A DNA stretch of 64,000 nucleotides from Proteobacteria bacterium UBA6503 (lineage in GTDB: Bacteria; Pseudomonadota; Alphaproteobacteria; UBA1280; UBA6503): NCBI GenBank assembly GCA_002436405.1, contig DJLZ01000005.1:62001-126000 (forward strand). The letters are read 5' to 3'. The notes below the pieces were generated by a model that was not told where the DNA came from, made no database searches, and saw only the letters and a list, made by a program, of their open reading frames with translations. The translations under genes and the position numbers were made by a program. The first letter of the stretch is position 1, and every line of letters begins with the position of its first letter. Shown here one piece after another: positions 33,114 to 40,677 of this stretch.

Positions 33114-35402
33114 ATGACGACGCTATTTCAACGTAAGACCTCAATGGTAAAAGCGCTTTTTGCAGCTGCACTTTTGGTTCCCGCATTTGCGGCGCCAGCT
33201 TGGGCTGAAAAAATCCGCGAAATTCAGGTTTCAGGTAACGAGCGTGTTGAAACAAGCACCGTACAAAGCTACATCGGCCTTGAGCGCGGTAGCGAATACA
33301 GCCCAGCAGCAGCGCGTGAAGCGCTAAAGTCGCTTTATGGTACAGGCCTTTTTGATAACGTTGAAATTGGTTGGGACCAAGGCAAACTTATTATTGATGT
33401 TCAAGAAAACCCAATCGTAAACGTGATTGCCTACGAAGGTAACAGCGCCTTGAGCGATGAACGCCTTGAGGCAGTTGTGAACCTACGCCCACGTGCTGTT
33501 TACACACCTGGTAAGGTGCAAGAAGATGTGAAGTCTATCTTGGCAGCCTACCGCCAGTCAGGCCGTTTCTTGGCACAGGTTAACCCACAAATTATCCGTC
33601 GTGATCAAAACCGCGTTGACGTGGTTTTTGCTGTTGATGAAGGCTCAAAAACAAAAATCCGTAAAGTTGACTTTGTGGGTAACGACGTTTACGCCGACAC
33701 TGACCTACGTGGCGTCGTCGCCACCAAAGAAACTGCGTTCTGGCGCTTTTTGAGCACATCAGATAACTACGACCCAGACCGTATTGAGTTTGATAAAGAG
33801 CTGCTTCGTCGTTTTTACCTTAAAAACGGTTACGCTGACTTCCGCGTGATTTCAGCCGTTGCAGAACTTTCAAAATCTAAAGAAGACTTTTTCGTAACGT
33901 ACACCATTGAAGAAGGCGAAGTTTATGACTTTGGCCGCATTGATGTGCGTGTTTCAAGCCGTGAAGACTTGGACCTTGAAGAACTGCGTAAGGTAGTAAC
34001 CGTTAAAGAGGGTGACCGTTACGACGCTTCACGCATTGATACAAACATCGATAACCTTATCGATCTTCTAGGCCAAAAAGGCTTTGCCTTCCTTGATGTT
34101 ATTCCAGTATTCGACAAAAACGCTAAAGACCGTACCATTGGCGTAACTTTTGATATTCGCCCTGGGCCACGTGTTTACATTAGCCGTATTAACGTGGAAG
34201 GGAACACCCGTACCCACGATAACGTGATCCGCCGTGAAATGCGCTTGGCTGAAGGTGATGCCTTCTCAAACACCAAGCTACAACGTTCACGCGACCGTTT
34301 GCAGGTGCTGGACTTCTTTGAAACTGTTGAACTGCAGCAAGAAGAAACAGAAGACCCAGACCGTATCGCCATTGACGTAAAGGTTAAAGAGAAGAGCACA
34401 GGTGAGTTTAACATCGGTGCTGGTTTCTCGACCTATGAAGGTGTGATTGGTACCACTGAACTACGTGAGCGTAACTTCCTTGGTAAAGGCCAAACAGTAA
34501 ACCTAGCGTTTGCTTTGTCAGCTGAGCGCCAAGATATTAACGCAAGCTTCACTGAGCCGTGGTTCCTAGGCCGTGAACTTTCAGCAGGTGTTGACGTTTT
34601 GAACGAAAAACGTGAATACCAAGATGAATCTTCATACGACCAAAAGACAACTGGTGGTGGTTTCTTCCTAGGTTTCCCAATGGGTGAGTACGTGCGTAAC
34701 ACCACACGTTTGGGCTTCCGTCAGACTGAAATTTCAGACGTTGGTACAGCGGCTTCAACCTTTGTAGCTGCAGAAGCCGGCACACGTGATAGCCTACTTA
34801 TTACAAACACCATTGCCTTTGATAACCGTGACAGCACCTTGATGCCAACCCGTGGTAGCCGCGTTGCATGGACGGCCGAATACTCAGGCTTTGGCGTAAC
34901 TGATACAAGCTTTATCCGTAACAGCTTCCTTGCATCACGCCACATTCCTCTAGCTGAGCGTTGGGTGCTTTCAGGGGCGCTACGTGGTGGTTACATGTAC
35001 GACCTAAACGATGATGCCGCACTGTTTGAAAACTTTAACTTGGGTGGTTACACGCTACGTGGCTTTGACCGTGCAGGTATTGGCCCACGTGATACCAACA
35101 CTGACGATGCCTTGGGTGGCCGTATTATGGCGGGTCACTCGCTTGAGCTACGCTTCCCACTGCCAGGTGTAAAAAGCAATGCTGTAAGTGGTCTTGTGTT
35201 TACAGATGGTGGTTTGGTGCGTGACTTCCGTACAAACAGCCCAATTATTGCTGAATCAAGCAAGTACCGTATTAGTGCTGGTGCTGGTTTCTTCTGGAAC
35301 AGCCCTCTAGGTCCGCTACGTTTTGAGTGGGGTATCCCACTTGTTAAGGCGAACGAAGATGATACGCGCCTATTTGCCTTTAACTTTGGCTCACGCTTTT
35401 AA
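33114..35402 (+). CDS. bamA: Outer membrane assembly factor BamA
   Basis: The 762-residue protein has a signal peptide cut near AWA (31), five POTRA domains (about 35-420) and a C-terminal 16-strand barrel (about 430-762) ending in an aromatic terminal strand (LFAFNFGSRF). VRGF-type motif TLRGFDRAGIGPRD (about 644-657) is the lid-lock of the Omp85 family. It inserts outer-membrane proteins, so the cell has an outer membrane even if lipid A genes are missing nearby. ATG 33144 is an alternative start ten residues in. It lies between rseP and the skp homologue. Confidence 0.96.
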   Translation: MTTLFQRKTSMVKALFAAALLVPAFAAPAWAEKIREIQVSGNERVETSTVQSYIGLERGSEYSPAAAREALKSLYGTGLFDNVEIGWDQGKLIIDVQENPIVNVIAYEGNSALSDERLEAVVNLRPRAVYTPGKVQEDVKSILAAYRQSGRFLAQVNPQIIRRDQNRVDVVFAVDEGSKTKIRKVDFVGNDVYADTDLRGVVATKETAFWRFLSTSDNYDPDRIEFDKELLRRFYLKNGYADFRVISAVAELSKSKEDFFVTYTIEEGEVYDFGRIDVRVSSREDLDLEELRKVVTVKEGDRYDASRIDTNIDNLIDLLGQKGFAFLDVIPVFDKNAKDRTIGVTFDIRPGPRVYISRINVEGNTRTHDNVIRREMRLAEGDAFSNTKLQRSRDRLQVLDFFETVELQQEETEDPDRIAIDVKVKEKSTGEFNIGAGFSTYEGVIGTTELRERNFLGKGQTVNLAFALSAERQDINASFTEPWFLGRELSAGVDVLNEKREYQDESSYDQKTTGGGFFLGFPMGEYVRNTTRLGFRQTEISDVGTAASTFVAAEAGTRDSLLITNTIAFDNRDSTLMPTRGSRVAWTAEYSGFGVTDTSFIRNSFLASRHIPLAERWVLSGALRGGYMYDLNDDAALFENFNLGGYTLRGFDRAGIGPRDTNTDDALGGRIMAGHSLELRFPLPGVKSNAVSGLVFTDGGLVRDFRTNSPIIAESSKYRISAGAGFFWNSPLGPLRFEWGIPLVKANEDDTRLFAFNFGSRF

Positions 35403-35425
35403 TACTAAATTTGAATACATAGAAA

Positions 35426-35953
35426 ATGGAGAGAACTATGCCTCGTAACCTACTATTCAGCCTTCTAACTGCAGCCAGCATCATGATGGTAACAGCTGCT
35501 TCAGCGAACGACCTTGCCGTGATGGATTTCCGTCGTGTTATTGGTGAATCAGCTGAAATGAAGCGTGCCTCAACCGAAGTTGACACAATGAAACAAGCCA
35601 TGGAAAAGCAGCTTGCTACTTTGGAAAAAGAAATTGAAAGCGAAAGCGAAACACTTGAGCGTAAGCGCAGCATGATGACCGAAGAGCAAGTGATTGAAGA
35701 AGAAACTGCTCTAAAAGGTAAAATCCGCGAGTTTCGTTTGAAGCGTCAAAACCTAAGCGAGCAGCTAAGCAACGAAGTTATGCTACGCCGTAAGCAGATT
35801 ATTACTGTGATGCAAGGCATCGTAAGCAAGCTAGCTCAAGAAAAAGGCTACAAGCTTGTGGTTGAGCAAGGCAACCTGCTATACGCTGACCCTTCAGTTG
35901 ATATTACTGATGAAGTGCTAAAGCGTGTAAACGCCCATTACGAAAACAACTAA
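35426..35953 (+). CDS. skp: Periplasmic chaperone Skp/OmpH
   Basis: The 175-residue protein has a signal peptide (cut near ASA, 23) followed by VMDFRRVIGES, matching the Skp VDxxxV start, then long coiled-coil helices rich in Lys and Glu (about 45-140) that form the tentacles of the trimer, and a final small strand. It carries unfolded outer-membrane proteins to BamA. It lies 23 bases after bamA. In most proteobacteria lpxD follows skp; here fabZ follows directly. Confidence 0.9.
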   Translation: MERTMPRNLLFSLLTAASIMMVTAASANDLAVMDFRRVIGESAEMKRASTEVDTMKQAMEKQLATLEKEIESESETLERKRSMMTEEQVIEEETALKGKIREFRLKRQNLSEQLSNEVMLRRKQIITVMQGIVSKLAQEKGYKLVVEQGNLLYADPSVDITDEVLKRVNAHYENN

Positions 35954-35980
35954 TTTAGCTTTAAAGAAGAGGGCGCCATA

Positions 35981-36424
35981 ATGTCTCTGATGAACCGCGA
36001 AGATATTAAAAAGTACATCCCGCACCGTGACCCTATGTTGCTTGTGGATACCATCGAAGAGATGGACGGCGATAACTCAGTAGTTGCGACTAAAATCGTG
36101 AGCGCTGACGAGCCACACTTTAAAGGCCACTTCCCAGGCCAGCCTGTTATGCCAGGCATATTGATTGTTGAATCATTGGCGCAAGCTGCAGGCGTGATGA
36201 TGTTCAAACACAGCGGCCTGACCTCAGAAGATGCCGTGGTGTACTTCATGAAGCTTGATAACGTGCGTTTCCGTAAGCCAGTGGTGCCAGATACTGTACT
36301 GACCCTAAAAGTTGAGAAGATTAAATCTAAGCGCGATATTGCCTCGTTTAAGGGTATGGCCTTCAACCCAGAGGGTGAATGTGTTTCTGAAGCCGAATTT
36401 ATGGCTAAAATTATGAAGAAATAG
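35981..36424 (+). CDS. fabZ: 3-hydroxyacyl-ACP dehydratase FabZ
   Basis: The 147-residue hot-dog-fold enzyme removes water from 3-hydroxyacyl-ACP in fatty acid synthesis. IPHRDPMLLVD (about 13-23) and GHFPGQPVMPGILIVESLAQ (about 49-68) are diagnostic, with catalytic His50 and Glu64. It starts 27 bases after skp and ends seven bases before the LpxB-like gene. Usually lpxA lies between fabZ and lpxB, but there is no room for it here. Confidence 0.95.
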   Translation: MSLMNREDIKKYIPHRDPMLLVDTIEEMDGDNSVVATKIVSADEPHFKGHFPGQPVMPGILIVESLAQAAGVMMFKHSGLTSEDAVVYFMKLDNVRFRKPVVPDTVLTLKVEKIKSKRDIASFKGMAFNPEGECVSEAEFMAKIMKK

Positions 36425-36431
36425 GTGCTAA

Positions 36432-37538
36432 ATGCACGCACGCGTCCGAGCCCAATTTAAAGAGCAGCCTCCCAAGGTTATGCTTTTGGCGTCAGATACT
36501 GATGCCGATTGGATTGGCGCGTCACTTATGAAGGCTCTACGCCTTAAAAAGCCTGAAGTTGAGTTTTGTGGCGCAGGTGGCCCACTCATGGGGCTGCAAG
36601 GCCTTGAAAGCACTCAAACCGTTGGCAATCCTGCCGCAATCCACTTTTACATGCTATGGCAGCGCCGCCAAATGGTGCGCCAGCTACTGCGCCAAGCACT
36701 GATTGAGCGCCCGGATATTCTGATTATTGTGAATGCATCGGCTTGGGCACTTTCGGTGGCTAAGTGGTTCCGCCGTCGCAGTAACGTTAAAATTTACTTC
36801 CTTGACGCCGCAGGCCCACATTTAGCAAAACCAGGCTTGGTTGATATTGCTGATATTACTTTTGATACCATCCCGCATAACAAAAACGAAGATGACCACC
36901 TTTTTGTGGGGCACCCGATTTTTGAAAAGTTTGCCGAATACGTGCCAACAGGTGCGGCGCGCCCACTTTCAAAAGTAGGCCGCGTGGCATTGATGCCGTC
37001 AACTTTCCAAACCACCCAGCAAATGAACTTGCTAAGTAAATTGGTGGAAGAGCTTCGTGAAGACCACCCACGCCTTGAGGTGGTTATTCCGATTGAAGAT
37101 GGCCATAACCCACGCTCGTTCGAGCCTTTTGCTTATCTTTCGGCTAATTATGTGCGTGGCCCTGAAAAATACACAGCCCTTGGCCACTGCGATGTTGCCA
37201 TTGCTAGTAAAGACGATAGCAACCTAGACTTGGTTGCCCTTGGTGTACCGATGGTGCTTATCCCTAAATTTGGCTTTAAGCTTGATAAGCTTTACCAAAC
37301 CATTATGCGCGGCCAAAACGTAACGCCTATTAAATACTGGGGCGGTGAGCATGTGATTCCCGAGCTGCAGGCCCACCATAGCCCGCTAGAAGAACTGATT
37401 TCGATGGTGAAGCCATTGCTTAAAAACGGCATTGACCGTAAGCAACAGCTTGGCACCTTGAACAAGATGCGTAAAAGCCTGGTGGCTGAAAAGAAAACAG
37501 CCTCAACCACCGCTGCATCAGAGATTTTCTCTAAGTAA
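36432..37538 (+). CDS. Divergent LpxB-fold glycosyltransferase, catalytic motifs lost
   Basis: Position after fabZ, 368-residue length and several family blocks (PEVEFCGAGGPLM near 41-53, RPDILII near 93-99, LFVGHPIFEKF near 157-167) mark this as a relative of lipid A disaccharide synthase LpxB. The defining motifs are changed: the N-terminal GEASGD reads SDTDAD (21-26), the catalytic IDAPDFN reads VNASAWA (100-106), and SPSVWAW reads LDAAGPH (124-130). It is therefore unlikely to make lipid A disaccharide and may use other sugars or be a relic under new selection. The reading frame is intact over its whole length. Confidence 0.7.
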   Translation: MHARVRAQFKEQPPKVMLLASDTDADWIGASLMKALRLKKPEVEFCGAGGPLMGLQGLESTQTVGNPAAIHFYMLWQRRQMVRQLLRQALIERPDILIIVNASAWALSVAKWFRRRSNVKIYFLDAAGPHLAKPGLVDIADITFDTIPHNKNEDDHLFVGHPIFEKFAEYVPTGAARPLSKVGRVALMPSTFQTTQQMNLLSKLVEELREDHPRLEVVIPIEDGHNPRSFEPFAYLSANYVRGPEKYTALGHCDVAIASKDDSNLDLVALGVPMVLIPKFGFKLDKLYQTIMRGQNVTPIKYWGGEHVIPELQAHHSPLEELISMVKPLLKNGIDRKQQLGTLNKMRKSLVAEKKTASTTAASEIFSK

Positions 37539-37670
37539 GACTTATCTTTTTAACCTTTTTGAATATTTATTTTGGGTTTGCCCTTGCGTGCGGGCTTAAT
37601 CTTTCCTAAATTAAACGTACATTCTATTCTTACATTCCTTTTCCTTTCCTTCTTTCTATAGGAGCCAATT

Positions 37671-37820
37671 TTGGCAAAGAAAAACAAAGCGCTTCGGCGC
37701 AAGTCGTTCGTTCCGGCTGCTGTCCGTCGGCAACGCCTCATCATGGATAGGGTCTATCGACCCCGGAAGTATGAAGCGCCGCCCAAAGGCAAAAAGCCCG
37801 AAAAACCTCCCGGAGGATAA
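37671..37820 (+). CDS. Tiny highly basic protein 1 (49 residues)
   Basis: A TTG-started frame with an excellent AGGAG site six bases upstream encodes 49 residues, about a third of them Lys or Arg (LRRKSFVPAAVRRQRL, then YRPRKYEAPPKGKK). It resembles RNA- or DNA-binding mini-proteins but no family is recognised. The stop at 37818-37820 lies in the ribosome site of the next tiny gene, so they form an operon. CGG, TCG and CTC codons are used, unlike neighbours. A long pyrimidine tract (37621-37660) precedes the start. Confidence 0.6.
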   Translation: MAKKNKALRRKSFVPAAVRRQRLIMDRVYRPRKYEAPPKGKKPEKPPGG

Positions 37821-37821
37821 C

Positions 37822-38004
37822 ATGTCCAAGTCTTCTTCACCGCTCTCGAAGGGTGCAAAACGCCGCAAGAAAAAGGGTCTTCCCGTTGTTGCAGCACGTA
37901 ACCCCTCGGTTGTTCCGATGCGTAACCGCCAGTCGGGCGCGCACACGAACAAGAAGCACGAACAGCGCAAAAAGGCCTGTCGTGGTAAATACCGCGGCGA
38001 CTAA
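37822..38004 (+). CDS. Tiny highly basic protein 2 (60 residues)
   Basis: The 60-residue product is very basic (KGAKRRKKKG near 10-19, NKKHEQRKKACRGKYR near 43-58) with no acidic patch, so nucleic acid binding is likely. The ATG follows GGAGG by six bases, where the stop of basic protein 1 also lies, giving close coupling. An in-frame ATG at 37771 would overlap the first gene and has no good site. The pair ends at a perfect terminator. Codon use (TCG, CCC, CTC) departs from the native style. Confidence 0.65.
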   Translation: MSKSSSPLSKGAKRRKKKGLPVVAARNPSVVPMRNRQSGAHTNKKHEQRKKACRGKYRGD

Positions 38005-38026
38005 AAAGCGCCACTTTACGATTAAA

Positions 38027-38055
38027 AGCAGGATCTTTGGATCCTGCTTTTTACG
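38027..38055 (+). terminator. Terminator of the basic-protein operon
   Basis: AAAAGCAGGATC (38027-38038) and GATCCTGCTTTT (38043-38054) with a TTTG loop and T-run. Confidence 0.9.
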
Positions 38056-38164
38056 TTGTATGCCCCATAAAACCTAGGTTTTTTAATTTTTGGCATGGTT
38101 CTCGCAACACTCTACCCAAGAGGCGAAGTTTTTAAATTTAAGCCACAAAACGGGAGAGAGAAAA

Positions 38165-38809
38165 ATGAAACCAGATATCGAAAAGATCAAACGCGAGTCA
38201 CTGACCAAGATGTATGAAGATGCACTTGAAACAATGACAGATGATGATGTTATTCGCATGATTAGCGAAGTATCGTACCTACGTAAGCAGTTGAAAAGCC
38301 AGAGTGACGTGATCGCCCGCCTGAAGAAGGAGGCCTATCACGACCCTTTGACTGGACTACCAAACCGTCGTTACTTCGAGCGTGAACTTGATAAGTCAAT
38401 GTCATACTTTAAGCGTTACAAGCGCATGGGTGCCTTGCTACTTATTGATGCCGACAGCTTTAAATCAATTAACGACTCACTAGGTCACTTGGCTGGTGAT
38501 GCTATCCTGAAGCACATTTCAAAGCTTCTGCAGCAACACACCCGTAGCGCTGACACAGTAGCCCGTATCGGTGGTGATGAGTTCTGTATTATCCTTCGTG
38601 AAACTTCATCAGAAGAAGCTTTTGAAAAAGCGAAGAAACTATCAGACATTATCTCAAAAACACCGTGCACCTACGAAGGCCGCGATATTCACATTAGTGT
38701 AAGTATTGGTGGCTGTAGCTTCAGCGAAGCGCAAGACCGCACAGATTTGATGAACAAAGCCGATAGCGCCATGTACATCAGCAAGAACAACGCAACAGCC
38801 GTAGCGTAA
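38165..38809 (+). CDS. GGDEF diguanylate cyclase 1
   Basis: The 214-residue protein is a short coiled-coil N-terminus (about 20-50) plus a full GGDEF domain (about 58-212). DPLTGLPNRR is the opening motif, GGDEF is at 136-140, and the inhibitory site RSAD lies five residues before it, so the enzyme should make cyclic di-GMP and be product-inhibited. There is no membrane or sensor domain. I start at ATG 38165, just after GGGAGAGAG; the frame from 38090 adds 25 residues without support. A related cyclase follows at 39095. Confidence 0.9.
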   Translation: MKPDIEKIKRESLTKMYEDALETMTDDDVIRMISEVSYLRKQLKSQSDVIARLKKEAYHDPLTGLPNRRYFERELDKSMSYFKRYKRMGALLLIDADSFKSINDSLGHLAGDAILKHISKLLQQHTRSADTVARIGGDEFCIILRETSSEEAFEKAKKLSDIISKTPCTYEGRDIHISVSIGGCSFSEAQDRTDLMNKADSAMYISKNNATAVA

Positions 38810-38904
38810 ATAGCGTAACCAAACATAACTTATGACAGAGTTATAGGCGGTTGGGTTTACCTGCCACTCCCCTGGTCGAGTAAATGCCAACATGTGCCCG
38901 AGGC

Positions 38905-38928
38905 AGCCCCCTTAATTGGGGGCTTTTT
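38905..38928 (+). terminator. Terminator between the two GGDEF genes
   Basis: AGCCCCC (38905-38911) and GGGGGCT (38918-38924) with a TTAATT loop, then a T-run. The cyclases are separate units. Confidence 0.8.
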
Positions 38929-39094
38929 CGTTTTTGAAGCTTGGAACCACAAGAGGGGGCTGTTGCACAGATGCGACGGTGCATCCTTCCAAACCCACCT
39001 TAAGCCCCTGAAAACTGACGATTTATACAGATTTTTCGCTTGAATATGGTATACAATAGTATAAATTGCCAATAAACCTTTAGGAGGTAGGCTC

Positions 39095-39712
39095 ATGACC
39101 GACACAACACGTACTGCACTATTGTTGCAACAAGCCCAAAACGGCGAGGTAGACCCAAAAGCCCTTGCTGCTGAAATTGCTATGCTTCAACAACAGCTCG
39201 AAAAGCAGAGCCAGGTCATTCAAACTCTTGAAAAAGACACTGTGACTGACCCTCTAACAGGCGTTATGAATCGTCGTGGTTTCGAGACCGAGCTTAACCG
39301 TACCCTTGCCAATGCCCGTCGTCATGGTCGTCAGTCTGCTTTGTTGTTTGTTGATATGAACAACTTTAAAGCCATTAACGATACCTTTGGCCACTTTGCG
39401 GGTGACGAGGTTTTGTGCCATGTTTCAACACTTCTGAAAGCCAATATCCGCGAGACTGATATTCTTGCCCGTGTTGGCGGTGACGAATTTTGCATTATTC
39501 TAAACGATGTGCGCTCAGCTAAAGACGCTGAGAACCGTGCAAACCTACTTGCACACTACATTCAGTCTTCACCTGTTAACTTTGAAGGTGAGCGTATCTG
39601 GATCGAAGCCAGCATCGGTAGCACTTGTTTTTCTAAGGAAGATGACATGATTGAAGTTATCTCAAAGGCTGACTCAGCCATGTACGCAAAGAAAGCGACA
39701 AAGAGTAACTAA
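39095..39712 (+). CDS. GGDEF diguanylate cyclase 2
   Basis: This 205-residue protein has the same plan as its neighbour: a helical N-terminus with a likely coiled coil (about 24-48) and a GGDEF domain (about 50-203). DPLTGVMNRRGFE opens it, GGDEF is at 128-132 and the inhibitory site RETD precedes it by five residues. The two probably arose by duplication. A strong AGGAGG site lies just before ATG 39095. Expected product is cyclic di-GMP; the trigger is unknown because no sensor is attached. A terminator hairpin follows. Confidence 0.9.
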   Translation: MTDTTRTALLLQQAQNGEVDPKALAAEIAMLQQQLEKQSQVIQTLEKDTVTDPLTGVMNRRGFETELNRTLANARRHGRQSALLFVDMNNFKAINDTFGHFAGDEVLCHVSTLLKANIRETDILARVGGDEFCIILNDVRSAKDAENRANLLAHYIQSSPVNFEGERIWIEASIGSTCFSKEDDMIEVISKADSAMYAKKATKSN

Positions 39713-39761
39713 CATAAGTAATCAACATTAGTAACTGGCGTATTATTAAGCCCCAAAATTT

Positions 39762-39799
39762 AGCCTCCAGAGCGATAGCATCTTGGAGGCTTTATTTTT
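39762..39799 (+). terminator. Terminator of GGDEF gene 2
   Basis: AGCCTCCA and TGGAGGCT pair across a 13-base loop, followed by TTATTTTTG. Confidence 0.65.
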
Positions 39800-39889
39800 G
39801 CCGTGCGTCTTACCAGTCAAAGGCCTATAATGGCCCCAATAAAAAATAAAAGTGCCAAAATAAGTGCCCCAAAAGTGGAGTCTATCACC

Positions 39890-40642
39890 ATGACGCTCGT
39901 AATCGAAAATCTAGAAAAATCATTCAAAGGCCGCCCTGTTGTTGAAGGTTTAAACTTTCATATCGCTAAGGGTGAGCTTGTAGGCCTTGTGGGCCCTAAT
40001 GGCGCGGGGAAGAGCACAACCCTTGCCATGATTTGCGGCTTGCTAAAACCTGATGCAGGCCATGTATTCCTTGATGGTTTAAGCCCCCTTAAAGAAGGCA
40101 CTGAATTTAAAAAGCGTATTGCCTTTGTGCCTGAGCGCCCAGGCCTTTACCCCGACATTAGCGCACTGGACTTCCTAAAATTCTCAGCCGAAAGCCACAA
40201 TAAGCCAGAGCAACTGGCCTTTGAAATGGCTGAAAAAGTTGGCTGTGCCCATGTGCTGAGCGACCCTATGGCTACGCTTTCACGCGGTCAGCGCCAAGCT
40301 CTATACCTTGCGGCAGCCTTTGTGGCTGAGCCTGAAGTGCTTATTCTGGACGAGCCTACAGTGGGCCTTGACCCTATTCAGCAAAAGCGCATTAACGAAG
40401 CGTTAAAAGACTACTGCAAAAAGGGTGGGGCAGTCTTGCTTTCAACCCATGCCCTGTACGAAGCTGAGCACCTGTGCGACCGTATTTTGGTGTTGATGAA
40501 CCATAAAATCTTGGCTGAAGGTAAAGCCGCTGAAATTGCGAAAAACCATACCTCTCTGTATGACTTTTTGCATGATGCACACCTGCAAGTAGCCACGGCT
40601 TCGGTTGATGATAAAGCCGATCCTGTAACTTCACAAAAATAA
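39890..40642 (+). CDS. ABC transporter ATPase, GldA/NosF-like
   Basis: The 250-residue ATPase has Walker A GPNGAGKST at 35-43, Walker B VLILDEPTVGLDP and the H-loop STHALYEAE. The signature is LSRGQ rather than LSGGQ, a change often seen in GldA- and NosF-type ATPases. It should drive the large permease encoded 35 bases downstream. I start at ATG 39890, nine bases after GGAG; an upstream in-frame GTG-type frame from 39803 adds a low-complexity stretch overlapping the previous terminator region. The C-terminal tail (about 220-250) is probably disordered. Confidence 0.85.
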   Translation: MTLVIENLEKSFKGRPVVEGLNFHIAKGELVGLVGPNGAGKSTTLAMICGLLKPDAGHVFLDGLSPLKEGTEFKKRIAFVPERPGLYPDISALDFLKFSAESHNKPEQLAFEMAEKVGCAHVLSDPMATLSRGQRQALYLAAAFVAEPEVLILDEPTVGLDPIQQKRINEALKDYCKKGGAVLLSTHALYEAEHLCDRILVLMNHKILAEGKAAEIAKNHTSLYDFLHDAHLQVATASVDDKADPVTSQK

Positions 40643-40677
40643 GCTTACATACACCCAGACACATTGAGAGTTACCCT

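Noticed and set aside
37656..37970. Minus-strand open frames opposite the basic-protein operon
   Set aside because: No ribosome sites, and they overlap two coupled plus-strand genes with strong sites and a terminator.
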